A DNA stretch of 64,000 nt from Leptospira fluminis (GTDB lineage Bacteria > Spirochaetota > Leptospiria > Leptospirales > Leptospiraceae). Below the pieces are notes generated by a model, which saw only the letters and a program-made list of their open reading frames with translations, was not told the origin of the DNA and did no database searches. This document shows, one piece after another, positions 17,755 through 26,346 of this stretch; the stretch's first letter is position 1, and every line of letters starts with the position of its first letter. A program made the translations under genes and the position numbers. The stretch lies in contig NZ_RQEV01000008.1 of assembly GCF_004771275.1 (NCBI RefSeq), positions 124,001-188,000 of the forward strand, in the 5' to 3' direction.

Positions 17755-19198
17755 CCAAATCGCGGAAGAAATCGAAAAGCAGCTCCCGAAAGAGGAAGTT
17801 TTCGTTCCTACGTACCGCTGCCAATACCGAATCCATTCCTTAAACGGACAGGAATGCTCCTTAAACGCGGTTCTTCGGGACGTATCGAAACACGGCACGA
17901 GAATCTTTCATACCGATCCGATCACCGTGTCCGAAGCGATCGGATCCGCTCTTGAAATGAGTATCTATACGGATGTGATCCATTACAGCAGAAAGCTGAG
18001 CGGAGTAATCCGTTGGGAAAAAGAATCGGAATCCGGTTACGAATATGGCGTACAATTCGACGAACCGATTCACTTGGAACTGTTTCGGACTCTCCATGAT
18101 TCCCTGTTAGGGATTAAGAACAAGATCGAATCGGATGAACCCAAAAATCCTCACAGCGGTTCCCTATCCATCGTGTTCCAAGCAAAGGAAAAAATCCAGG
18201 CGATCGCTCCCCTATTGGCCCAATTGGAATCCAGTCTGAACGATTATGAATACGCGGTGGGGTACAATCTGAAGGAGGAAATTTACGAAGCTACTTATAT
18301 GCTCCTCCAACCGATTTATGAATTTTTAAAGAAGAAATCCAACGATCTTTACCACGAGTTGCCTCCGAACGAGATCGGATACAATTTCCAGTACATCCGC
18401 CAGGAATTGCGGGAATTCCTGTTCTTAGATCCTTTCGTCAAAAGAGCTACGGTAAAGCCGTTAGGTTATGCCGGCGATTTTGAGATGATGGACGCCATCT
18501 ATAGGAACACGAACGAAGGCACGAACCTTTTGGGAAAGAGCCTACACAAGTGTACCTTAAATTTGAAATCGGCGCAGGCGGTCTTTCATAGACAGAATTT
18601 CTTTTATAGAACCATACTGGATCGCTTGAAAAAGGCCGAAGGCAAAATCCACGTATTATCGGTGGCTTGCGGTCCCGCTAGAGAAGTCGTCACTCTTGTT
18701 CGGAATGCCGACCAATCATTATTGGATAAATTAAGCATTTTTCTGTTGGATCAGGATCCGAGAGCGATCACGGAAGCGAAACATGGAATACGAATCGCTC
18801 TTTTACGCAGCAAAAAGAAACTGGATTTCCATTGTTTGAATATAGAGATTTCCAGATTTGCGGCCAATCCCAAAAAATACGTGCCGGTTTCCGAAATGGA
18901 CATGATCTATTCTGCTGGACTTTTCGATTATATTAAAACCCGCACCGCCCAGAAGATCTGTTCTCATTTGTATTCCATCTTGAATCCGACGGGAGAGATT
19001 TTCCTAGGAAACTTTTCGGCGGATTCCGATGAAATCGGGATCATGGAAGTGATGGATTGGAGTCTGATCTATCGGAGCGACGAGGAATTGGTAGCCTTTG
19101 CGGATACGATTACGGGTCCTAAGACGGTAGGAGTGATAGACGACGCTTTTCCGCAGAAATTCTTTTATCTGACTAAAAACTCGCCCAGTAAAAATTGA
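17735..19198 (+). CDS. PilZ domain fused to a PhcB-like SAM-dependent methyltransferase
   Basis: A 487-residue fusion. Residues 20-130 are a PilZ domain with both c-di-GMP motifs intact: R28-x3-R32 (RCQYR) and D49-x-S-x2-G54 (DVSKHG). The rest resembles the methyltransferases related to PhcB, the 3-OH-palmitate methyl ester synthase of Ralstonia: a helical pre-domain, KPLGYAGDFEMMDAIYRN, and a class I SAM site VLSVACGPAREV (around residue 309) followed by the acidic FLLDQDP. The PhcB relation is from memory of family motifs, not a search. Overlapping the SpoIIE-TPR gene suggests joint function. Confidence 0.82.
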   Translation: MEKTSSNQIAEEIEKQLPKEEVFVPTYRCQYRIHSLNGQECSLNAVLRDVSKHGTRIFHTDPITVSEAIGSALEMSIYTDVIHYSRKLSGVIRWEKESESGYEYGVQFDEPIHLELFRTLHDSLLGIKNKIESDEPKNPHSGSLSIVFQAKEKIQAIAPLLAQLESSLNDYEYAVGYNLKEEIYEATYMLLQPIYEFLKKKSNDLYHELPPNEIGYNFQYIRQELREFLFLDPFVKRATVKPLGYAGDFEMMDAIYRNTNEGTNLLGKSLHKCTLNLKSAQAVFHRQNFFYRTILDRLKKAEGKIHVLSVACGPAREVVTLVRNADQSLLDKLSIFLLDQDPRAITEAKHGIRIALLRSKKKLDFHCLNIEISRFAANPKKYVPVSEMDMIYSAGLFDYIKTRTAQKICSHLYSILNPTGEIFLGNFSADSDEIGIMEVMDWSLIYRSDEELVAFADTITGPKTVGVIDDAFPQKFFYLTKNSPSKN

Positions 19199-19202
19199 TT
19201 TC

Positions 19203-19238
19203 GAAAAGCCGGAGTGATCCGAAACGATCTCCTCCGGC
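19203..19238 (-). terminator. Hairpin terminator for the PEBP gene
   Basis: GCCGGAG (19208-19214) pairs with CTCCGGC (19232-19238). The inner GATC/GATC arms extend the stem with a bulge. Read on the minus strand the stem is followed by TTTTCG, fitting an intrinsic terminator for the gene ending at 19255. It lies between convergent genes and may act both ways. Confidence 0.6.
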
Positions 19239-19254
19239 AAGTTCCTACAAACCT

Positions 19255-19815
19255 CTACTTTCTTCCGAATTTCGCGGTCAGCTTCCCTTCCGCTAATTTT
19301 AGAGAATTGATATAGTATCCGGCCATCGCTCCGGGTGCATCCTGGTCCAAAGGAACCTTATCTTTGAGCGCGATCACACGGAAAATGTACTGGTGGGGTT
19401 TATGTCCTTGCGGTGGGCAAGGTCCGCCGTATCCCGGCTTGCCGAAGTCCGTACGACTTTGGATCGCTCCGGCGGGCAGAGGTCCCTTTTCGTTTCCTGC
19501 TTTTGCGGCAAGACTGGTAACATTAGCCGGAATATTAAATACGACCCAATGCCACCACCCGCTTCCAGTAGGCGCATCGGGATCGTACATAGTAACCGCG
19601 AAATATTTCGTGTCTTTAGGTGCGCCCGACCATTCTAGATCGGGTGAAACGTTTTCTCCCGAACAGCCGAATCCGTTGAACACCTGTTCGTTGGTAATGT
19701 TTCCCCCTTCCTTCAAGGACTTACTGCTCACTTTCAGATCCGCAGCGAACGCCGATGCTGTCGAAAGGAAAAAGACCAACGCCCCGAGGGCAAACCCGAC
19801 TTTAGATCGAATCAT
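19255..19815 (-). CDS. YbhB/YbcL-family (PEBP-like) secreted protein
   Basis: A 186-residue phosphatidylethanolamine-binding-protein-family member with a clean signal peptide ([17 protein letters not shown]). It carries the family signatures [20 protein letters not shown] and [20 protein letters not shown], which form the anion-binding pocket. Function in bacteria is poorly defined. I chose the ATG at 19815 because GGGAGG lies five bases upstream; an earlier in-frame start at 19845 would disturb the signal peptide. Monocistronic, with its own terminator. Confidence 0.93.
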   Translation of the reverse strand: MIRSKVGFALGALVFFLSTASAFAADLKVSSKSLKEGGNITNEQVFNGFGCSGENVSPDLEWSGAPKDTKYFAVTMYDPDAPTGSGWWHWVVFNIPANVTSLAAKAGNEKGPLPAGAIQSRTDFGKPGYGGPCPPQGHKPHQYIFRVIALKDKVPLDQDAPGAMAGYYINSLKLAEGKLTAKFGRK

Positions 19816-19891
19816 AAAAACCTCCCAGTATCTACTGTAATACAAATCTTAGACGCGATAGTCGGATCCGCATCCTTTTTATATAAAATAA

Positions 19892-19915
19892 CGATGTTCG
19901 CTAAACGAAACATCG
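19892..19915 (-). promoter_or_regulatory. Inverted repeat upstream of the PEBP gene
   Basis: CGATGTT-N10-AACATCG is a perfect 7-bp inverted repeat, with inner TTCG/CGAA arms that extend it. It sits 77 bp before the PEBP start and about 110 bp before the divergent enoyl-CoA hydratase start. It may be an operator or hairpin. Confidence 0.35.
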
Positions 19916-20027
19916 ATGAAGATTTGGCATACCGGATTTCTTTTCTTCTTTTCAGAAGCCGAAATGACTGTATTCTTGGGCGCGAGTAGAACGTAGGTCG
20001 GGACATCTAGGACAGGAGAAAAACGGT

Positions 20028-20834
20028 ATGAATCAGAAAACAGTTCTTACGGAAATCATTCCCGTGAAAAACGGAAACATTTTCGAAATCGTAATCAACC
20101 GTCCGGAGGTACACAATTGCGTTAACGGAGAAACCGCGGACTTACTACTTTCCGCTTGGACGAAATTTCGCGACGACCCGGACCTGACCGTGGCAATCTT
20201 GAGAGGAACCGGGGAAAAATCCTTTTGTGCAGGCGCGGATCTAAACGCACTGAACACTTTGATGAAAATTAACGGAACGAACGATGAAGTCAGGCACTGG
20301 ATCAAAAACTCCACAGGCCCCATGGGAGGAACCAGAGTGGTTCAGAGAAAACCCGTCATCACGGTTTCCCAAGGTTACACATACGCAGGTGGGTTGGAAC
20401 TTTTCTGCCACGGCCATATCCGGATCGCGGAAAAGCAGGCAATGTTTTCCGTAGCATGCAGACGCTGGGGCGTTCCGTTAGCGGACGGAGGAACCGTCTA
20501 TTTGCCTTGGCTGATCGGTCCCGGCTCCGCCCTTCCGTTGATCATTACGGGTCAGAGAATTCGTGCCGACCGTGCGTATGCGATCGGGCTCGTATGGGAA
20601 GTCACTCCCAAAGGCAGAGGAATCGCGAGAGCAAGGAGATACGCCGAGCAAATCTGCGCCGTTCCTAGAGACGCTTTGATGGCGGATCTCACTTCCGCAA
20701 TCGACGGATACGGACGCCCCTTGGAGGAGGCGCTGGAAACGGAAGCGAAAGGAATTTATCCGGTAGTGACTAGCGAATCTTTCCGGGAAGGTGTTGCCGG
20801 CTTCCAAAAGGGAGATCGATTTTGGTTCAGATGA
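20028..20834 (+). CDS. Enoyl-CoA hydratase/isomerase (crotonase) family protein
   Basis: A 268-residue crotonase-fold enzyme with EKSFCAGADLNAL (first oxyanion loop) and QGYTYAGGLELFCH (second oxyanion loop), then WGVPLADGGTVYLPWLIG. The position of the usual hydratase glutamate in the second half (E in the GIPE-like segment) reads GVPLADGG, so the exact reaction is uncertain. Such enzymes act on acyl-CoA thioesters in fatty acid or amino acid breakdown. It starts with ATG at 20028 after AGGAG and is followed by a strong terminator. Confidence 0.88.
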   Translation: MNQKTVLTEIIPVKNGNIFEIVINRPEVHNCVNGETADLLLSAWTKFRDDPDLTVAILRGTGEKSFCAGADLNALNTLMKINGTNDEVRHWIKNSTGPMGGTRVVQRKPVITVSQGYTYAGGLELFCHGHIRIAEKQAMFSVACRRWGVPLADGGTVYLPWLIGPGSALPLIITGQRIRADRAYAIGLVWEVTPKGRGIARARRYAEQICAVPRDALMADLTSAIDGYGRPLEEALETEAKGIYPVVTSESFREGVAGFQKGDRFWFR

Positions 20835-20856
20835 TCCTTACCTTGATCTAAAATCA

Positions 20857-20910
20857 CCCCGGGACGATCTCGAAATTTCTCCGGAATCGCCGGGGTTTTC
20901 GTTTTCTTTT
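20857..20910 (+). terminator. Intrinsic terminator of the enoyl-CoA hydratase gene
   Basis: CCCCGG (20857-20862) pairs with CCGGGG (20890-20895), with weaker pairing inside. A T-rich tail, TTTTCGTTTTC, follows at once, as expected for rho-independent termination of the plus-strand gene. Confidence 0.7.
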
Positions 20911-20916
20911 CTTCGG

Positions 20917-21120
20917 TTAAGATCTCTTAACCCGATAACTGTGGAAGCCGAACAGTGCATAAAACGGGCACCATCCGATTAAACCCGTCAGCACCGGAAT
21001 CCATCCGATGATGACCAGGAATCCTCCCGTCCAAGTTTTAGACCAAAAGCCCACTCCGACCAGAGTCATTCCTATGACAACGCGTAGAATTCTATCCAGC
21101 GTTCCTTCATTGACTTTCAT
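20917..21120 (-). CDS. DUF2892-family small membrane protein
   Basis: A 67-residue protein with two TM helices. It starts MKVNEGTLDRILRVVIGM and holds WIPVLTGLIGWCPFYALFG, the signature of the DUF2892/YgaP-C-terminal family, often found fused to or near rhodanese domains. Function is unclear. GGAGG lies five bases before the ATG. No rhodanese gene is adjacent. Confidence 0.88.
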   Translation of the reverse strand: MKVNEGTLDRILRVVIGMTLVGVGFWSKTWTGGFLVIIGWIPVLTGLIGWCPFYALFGFHSYRVKRS

Positions 21121-21290
21121 AGTACCTCCGGATGCAAGCCATCCGGGTCTCAGTATCCATCAAAAATTCGTTATGTCAATATGCCGAAGGAAAGAAAACC
21201 TTGAAACACGATCTTCTTTCATCATAAAAGCGTCTAAGTTTATAATTCGGGAACCGCAAAGATAGGAATTTTCTCTCTATTTTTTTCCGC

Positions 21291-23285
21291 CTAACAGACG
21301 ACTTCGTATACCTGACTGGATTTGGACTTTCCCTTTACTGCGACTTTTCCTAGTCTCTTGAATCTGAATTTTCTTTTGTTGCGGATCTTTTTATACGTAT
21401 TTTCGCTTAACAGAAGATTCGTCTGGAATTGCTTGGTCAACCCTTCTATCCTGGAGGCTAAGTTGACGGCATCAGAAATCACGGTACCATCCATGCGTTG
21501 GTCTTCTCCGATGGTTCCTAACATCAAGGTCCCGGTGTGAAGCCCGATTCCGATACGGATCGGCTCGAACTTTTTCTCCTTTCTGCTCTGGTTCAGATCT
21601 TCGAGCTCCTTAAGCATTTCCATCGCCGCCTGCAAAGCGTCATCTGCGCTATCGGGAAATAAGGCCATAATACCGTCGCCTAGATACTTATCCACAAAAC
21701 CGTGGTTCTTCCGGATGACGGGTCCCATTTTTCTCATGTAAGAATTCAAAAAATCGAAATTGTCTTTCGGACTCATCTTTTCGGAAAGATGAGTAAAATC
21801 CCGGATATCGGAAAAAAGGATGGTCATTTCCCTTTGGACCTGGTTTCCCAATCCTATTTCCGTTATGTTTTCCTTATTTAGAAATTTCAAAAATTCCAAA
21901 GGAACGAATCTACTGTAAGCCCTATTCACTTCCAGAAGGTTATCCGACAAGCGCTCTATGTACAGGAACGCTTGGGAAAACCTGAAGGAAAGCAGGTACG
22001 ACTGGGCGAATATGAACGCGAAGAGGCCGAAAGGAAGATAATACCCCGTACTGACGAGCGCTTGGGAATACAGTATATCGTTTATGGAACTCGCGGTAAG
22101 AGCTAACAGTCCTCCCAAGGCCATCGACGCCCCTTCCGCTCTCCTATAGAGCAACCTCGCGAGTATAAAAATCAACCACCCGATATATAGGAGCATTAGT
22201 AACTCGAACGGAATCATCGAATGGGAATAAACGCTCGCCGGAGTGAGAATCACGAAAATCGATAAAAGAGAATAGAACCACTGCGTAGATTTTCGGATCC
22301 TACCGGAAATGGCACCCGGAAAGAGAGCGTCCATATAATTCACGAAAAGAGGAACGGAGACGTATATGGATAAGTATTCTATTTTGTTCCAGAACTCCCA
22401 AGGAAGGTCGGGGATTTTTCTGATCAAAAACCTTTCCCCAGTCACCAGCAAACGCATACCGATGGAAAAACAGAAAGCCCCGAAATATAGTCCGCTCAAG
22501 TCCCTTCTCCTAAGCGAAAAAAGACCGAAATGATAGAACGCCATAATCATGATGCTTCCGAAAAGAAACATTTCGCTGTTGGCGTGATCTTCGCGGAAGA
22601 TTTGCATCTCTGATTCGGTTCCGAGCCGTATCGATTCCCAAAGTCCTCCCTTAAAGTGATGAAAGTTGGAAACCTCCACCGTAATGGTAAATTCGTTTTT
22701 TGGAAAAGAAAGAGAATTGTATTGCGGAAGGTATTGAGGCCTGGAGGAATTGGAATCGATTCCCACGACTCCGTTACGTGCGATTTTTTTTCCGTCCACA
22801 AAAACCGAAGCCGCGGTTCCCGCATCCTGAAAACGCAACATCAATCTTTCCGTATCCTTTCCGAGCAAGACCTTCAAAGAATACGTACCATAGCCGTAGG
22901 CTTGGAAGGAATTCAATCCCTCTATGCCCGAGATTTGATTCCAGTTTCCCGGTACGACGGTCAATATGGATCGTTCGGAACTCGTTTCGGAAGGACGGGA
23001 AAGAGTCAGTTCTTTCCATTGGAACTTCCACTCTCCATCCAACTTAACGATTCCGTCCTCGGAAAAATTCCACTCCCTTAAATCCAAGACTCCCTTCTCC
23101 GCCAACGGAGCGATTTTAGAGGAAGGGGATCCGATGCAGGCTGAGAAGGAGAAAAGGAAGAACAGACCGATTCCGGAAAATTTTCCGATCCTTAGAAATT
23201 TAGCAGTTCTTAAAGTCCAAAGTAAAAAAAAAGGATCGTAAAAAGAGCGAGTCGTTTGTGACCGGCTTCCACTTTCGCCAAACAT
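21291..23285 (-). CDS. 7TMR-DISM-type receptor with adenylate/guanylate cyclase domain
   Basis: About 664 residues. A hydrophobic leader ends in a lipobox-like LFSFSAC, suggesting the N-terminus is lipid-anchored. A jelly-roll extracellular domain follows (LDGEWKFQWKEL, AASVFVDGKKIARNG), then seven TM helices and a C-terminal class III cyclase domain (TILFSDIRDFTHLSEKM, DKYLGDGIMALF, GIGLHTGTLMLGTIG). It probably makes cAMP in response to a carbohydrate-like or other envelope ligand. The start is uncertain: ATG 23285 is chosen, while a TTG at 23378 overlaps the sulfatase gene. Likely co-transcribed with that gene. Confidence 0.88.
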   Translation of the reverse strand: MFGESGSRSQTTRSFYDPFFLLWTLRTAKFLRIGKFSGIGLFFLFSFSACIGSPSSKIAPLAEKGVLDLREWNFSEDGIVKLDGEWKFQWKELTLSRPSETSSERSILTVVPGNWNQISGIEGLNSFQAYGYGTYSLKVLLGKDTERLMLRFQDAGTAASVFVDGKKIARNGVVGIDSNSSRPQYLPQYNSLSFPKNEFTITVEVSNFHHFKGGLWESIRLGTESEMQIFREDHANSEMFLFGSIMIMAFYHFGLFSLRRRDLSGLYFGAFCFSIGMRLLVTGERFLIRKIPDLPWEFWNKIEYLSIYVSVPLFVNYMDALFPGAISGRIRKSTQWFYSLLSIFVILTPASVYSHSMIPFELLMLLYIGWLIFILARLLYRRAEGASMALGGLLALTASSINDILYSQALVSTGYYLPFGLFAFIFAQSYLLSFRFSQAFLYIERLSDNLLEVNRAYSRFVPLEFLKFLNKENITEIGLGNQVQREMTILFSDIRDFTHLSEKMSPKDNFDFLNSYMRKMGPVIRKNHGFVDKYLGDGIMALFPDSADDALQAAMEMLKELEDLNQSRKEKKFEPIRIGIGLHTGTLMLGTIGEDQRMDGTVISDAVNLASRIEGLTKQFQTNLLLSENTYKKIRNKRKFRFKRLGKVAVKGKSKSSQVYEVVC

Positions 23286-23367
23286 GAGATAAGATGACGA
23301 TAAAAAACGAGCAGAATCGACCGTTTTAACCGGTCCTTTTTTGTCGGAGCCGCAGCAAGATCCTGCC

Positions 23368-25347
23368 TCAATCGGCAAACGATCCGGACTTCATCTCCTT
23401 CTCGGACGGAAAAATCGAGTTGCTATTCAATAATTGATAACTCAGATTTAAGAATGCGCGCGCCTTATCGGAGGCTTGGCGACAAAAGGCCGGGTCCTTT
23501 TTGCAGAATTCCGTCGGCCCCGAAGGGGTAGAAACCGAATATTCCGCTCCCCCTTTTCCATCCGCATATTCCAGATGAAATAAATCCTTTTCGATCCATC
23601 CGAAAAGAGTCCCATAGGCGAAGTAGGCGCTTTCCGTACGGTTAAAGGAAAATAAATCCCGGCCCATAGCGGAAAAATACGCCGGTTTCCCTACGATCCC
23701 GAGAACGGTCGGAATGATATCCAATTGAGAGGCGAATTTATCGTCTTTTCCCGGTCTAATTCTACCCGGAGCGTAAATCAGAAACGGGATATTCCTGTCC
23801 TCGTAATAATTCAGATAACGGTGATGAGTATGATCCGCAACAAAGACAAAGACCGTGTTTTTGAAATATGGGAATTTCTTAGCCTTCTCTATAAATTGAC
23901 CGATGGCCCAATCGGAGTAATGATACACGTTTAAATATTCATAATCCCTAATGGAAGAATCGAAAATATCGAACCGCTTTTCCGGGGTTTTATAAGGGTA
24001 GTGCGTGGTCAAAGTCAAGGCCACCCCTAAAAAGGGTTTGGAAGAAGAGCTGATTTTCTCGTGTAATAGTTGCAGAACATCCGCGTCGTCGTAACCCCAA
24101 GCTCCTTTCTTAAAACGTCCAAGACTCCGGATCTCCGCTTCTCCCACGACCGTTTGGAACCCCCAATGAGGCATTAAGACGGATTCGTTATCGAAGGTTA
24201 AGTCCCCTCCGGTTACGAAATAGGTTTCGTAACCCAGGTTCTTAAATATGGATCCGATGCCGGAAAAATTGCCGAGGACTTGGTGGGTACGAACCACGGT
24301 CAGCCCGGGGCGATCCGGTATCCCCGTCAAAACGGACATCATTCCGTTCGTAGTCCTTCCACCCGATGCGAAAAAATGCGTAAAGAATCTCCCCTCTCTA
24401 ACCAATCGATTGAAATAAGGGGTCAGCTCCCTGCCTTCCACGATCCCGTCGGATATGGGTCGGATAAATTTACCGGTCCAACTTTCCAGCATTACTATGA
24501 CGATATTCGGCGGAGTTCCCTCGTTCGTTCCTTTCTGAAAACGCAACAGCGGATATTTGTCGCTTACGAAACCGGCGTTCTGATACTCTATCTCCTTACG
24601 CACGATCCGCACCGCATCCGCTTTCTTCATCACCAGATTCGGATTCAGATTCTGACTTTTCAAATCTATAATGGACGTGTAGATCCCGTTTAAGGGAAGA
24701 TCGTTTAAAAAAGGATTCGTAGAAGTTGCCGCGTACGCGGGGCGAAGCGGAGTCTCCTGAATACCCCCTCGGATGGCGATCACCAAAAACGCCACGATGA
24801 AAAACAAACGCAGAGACTCGTAAATCCAGTTGCCCTGTTCGGAATTTTTAGGCACCCTTCTCCAGAAAACGAAACCCGCGATAAGAAGGAAAACGACCGC
24901 GGAGCAAATCATAAAAGTCAGGAACCTAGGGCTTTCCGTCAGAGCGGATTTAAAAATCACCCAGAAACCGTTTCCGAAAAATACGAATCCTTCGTAGCCT
25001 AAGTGCTTATTTCCGTTTTCATAATAAATCAGATCCGCGCTTAAATGCCCGATCATCCAGAGCGTTATTAATATGGCGGAGTATCCCCAAAACAATCTGT
25101 AGAATCGGATCCTTCCCAACACCGGCACCATCAATGGTACTGCAAAAAGAGCCAAAAGCATGGAGATAGTCGCCAGATCGAACCTGAGGCCGACCGCCGA
25201 AGCCAGTAGAAACGCCTTCACCCCCACCCCGTCCAGACGGTAGGAGTAGATCCATACGAACGCTATTTTATAGAGAAGTAAGATAATGTAGAAAAGGAGA
25301 AAATAGAATAATATTAATCTAATATTAAAGGATGTTTTTTTTTCCAC
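23368..25347 (-). CDS. LtaS/MdoB-like sulfatase-superfamily phosphoglycerol transferase
   Basis: A 659-residue inner-membrane enzyme with five TM helices in the first 200 residues and a large periplasmic alkaline-phosphatase-fold domain. It shows the entry motif VMLESWTGKFI, GGRTTNGMMSVLTGIP and the metal-binding VADHTHH. The family moves phosphoglycerol or phosphoethanolamine groups from phospholipids to glycans or other envelope polymers. Leptospira is not known for lipoteichoic acid, so an outer-envelope glycan or osmoregulated glucan is a likelier acceptor. It starts with GTG at 25347. Confidence 0.88.
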   Translation of the reverse strand: MEKKTSFNIRLILFYFLLFYIILLLYKIAFVWIYSYRLDGVGVKAFLLASAVGLRFDLATISMLLALFAVPLMVPVLGRIRFYRLFWGYSAILITLWMIGHLSADLIYYENGNKHLGYEGFVFFGNGFWVIFKSALTESPRFLTFMICSAVVFLLIAGFVFWRRVPKNSEQGNWIYESLRLFFIVAFLVIAIRGGIQETPLRPAYAATSTNPFLNDLPLNGIYTSIIDLKSQNLNPNLVMKKADAVRIVRKEIEYQNAGFVSDKYPLLRFQKGTNEGTPPNIVIVMLESWTGKFIRPISDGIVEGRELTPYFNRLVREGRFFTHFFASGGRTTNGMMSVLTGIPDRPGLTVVRTHQVLGNFSGIGSIFKNLGYETYFVTGGDLTFDNESVLMPHWGFQTVVGEAEIRSLGRFKKGAWGYDDADVLQLLHEKISSSSKPFLGVALTLTTHYPYKTPEKRFDIFDSSIRDYEYLNVYHYSDWAIGQFIEKAKKFPYFKNTVFVFVADHTHHRYLNYYEDRNIPFLIYAPGRIRPGKDDKFASQLDIIPTVLGIVGKPAYFSAMGRDLFSFNRTESAYFAYGTLFGWIEKDLFHLEYADGKGGAEYSVSTPSGPTEFCKKDPAFCRQASDKARAFLNLSYQLLNSNSIFPSEKEMKSGSFAD

Positions 25348-25505
25348 AAAAGCAAAATCAACGAATCAAATCACAAGGCAAGCGAATTTCAAGGATAAAG
25401 GAAAGGGCTCGTTCCGAATTTTCGGGCCCGAAAAGCCTAGTTTAAAACGAAGGTCTAAAAAGTCAGCCTGGAAAGCCGCACTCTTCATTCTCTAACGACC
25501 CCACA

Positions 25506-25544
25506 AAACGAAAAAGAGCCCGGATCGTCCCCGACTCCGAGCTC
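25506..25544 (-). terminator. Intrinsic terminator of the small secreted protein gene
   Basis: GAGC-c-CGGA (25516-25524) pairs with TCCG-a-GCTC (25536-25544), with one internal mismatch. Read on the minus strand it is followed by TTTTTCGTTTTG. It lies 30 bp after the stop of the gene at 25574. Confidence 0.65.
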
Positions 25545-25573
25545 CTTCTAGCGAATTCTTTGCTTCTTAAGAC

Positions 25574-25744
25574 TTACTGTTTGGATTCCACGCAATAGGT
25601 CTTCCAGAACATAATGCCGGTATGATCGGCTTCCTTTGCCGACTTGCATTCTTCGATAGAATTATAACTGCCCAGTTGTACGTTTCCTCTGGCCGAATAA
25701 AGCCATAAAATCCAGAGGCCGGCAATTAAAATCGTCCTGTTCAT
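25574..25744 (-). CDS. Small secreted or membrane-anchored protein, unknown function
   Basis: A 56-residue protein starting MNRTILIAGLWILWLYSARG, a signal peptide or single TM helix, followed by a short mature part with two cysteines (EECKSAKEAD and TYCVESKQ) that may form a disulfide. I chose the ATG at 25744 because GGGGGGAAG lies upstream; a longer frame opens at 25789 without support. The dedicated terminator downstream supports a real gene. No family recognised. Confidence 0.65.
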   Translation of the reverse strand: MNRTILIAGLWILWLYSARGNVQLGSYNSIEECKSAKEADHTGIMFWKTYCVESKQ

Positions 25745-25989
25745 CAGCTTCCCCCCAATTCCCCCGAATATTTTCCAACTTTCCGACATTCCCCGTCAAG
25801 TATTTAGCGTCTATCGTATATGACGAATTTATCTTTTAATTAAATTCATCGAGCTACAAAACTTAGCCTCTTGATTTTACTTCCCGCCGACGTCCGATAC
25901 GATAAAATCGCAACTGAAATTCGCCTTCCAGGAGTCGTAAAATTCTTCCGACTTCAATTTTACGATCCGAAGCGGGTATTTCGATTCGA

Positions 25990-26235
25990 TCAACCGCGAT
26001 CTAAAAGAAGTATTGCCGCTTCATGGGAACAATCGTACGCTTCTATTTCTACTACAAAATCGTCACCGGAATTCAGGTTCGTCAGAATCTCAAACCCGTT
26101 ACTGCGAAGATCTCCGGAAACCAACTGATTGACTTTCATATAAGAAACGTCGGCTATACCGTATGTATATCCGAAGTCCGTACGAATTATGATCTTATTG
26201 TCCTTTTCGTTTAGTCCGGCGATAGTGCCCCTCAT
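25990..26235 (-). CDS. Small hypothetical protein, probably a beta-barrel (OB-like)
   Basis: An 81-residue, beta-rich protein (MRGTIAGLNEKDNKIIIRTD, YGIADVSYMKVNQLVSGD, DDFVVEIEAYDCSHEAA) whose alternating pattern recalls small OB-fold or SH3-like barrels. The ATG at 26235 follows GGAAGGG at good spacing. It is divergent from the second SpoIIE-TPR gene. Function unknown; no signal peptide. Confidence 0.65.
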   Translation of the reverse strand: MRGTIAGLNEKDNKIIIRTDFGYTYGIADVSYMKVNQLVSGDLRSNGFEILTNLNSGDDFVVEIEAYDCSHEAAILLLDRG

Positions 26236-26346
26236 GATTTTTCCCTTCCACTGCGAAATTCCGCGCCTTTAGGATTAATATGACGAAAAAAATACGCTAT
26301 TTTCCTTGACGTTCCGTTTTTTTTGGAGATTTTTCTGAATCCCGAT

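Noticed and set aside
25871..26128. Plus-strand open frame opposite the small OB-like gene
   Set aside because: It is antisense to a gene with a good ribosome site and has no features of its own.
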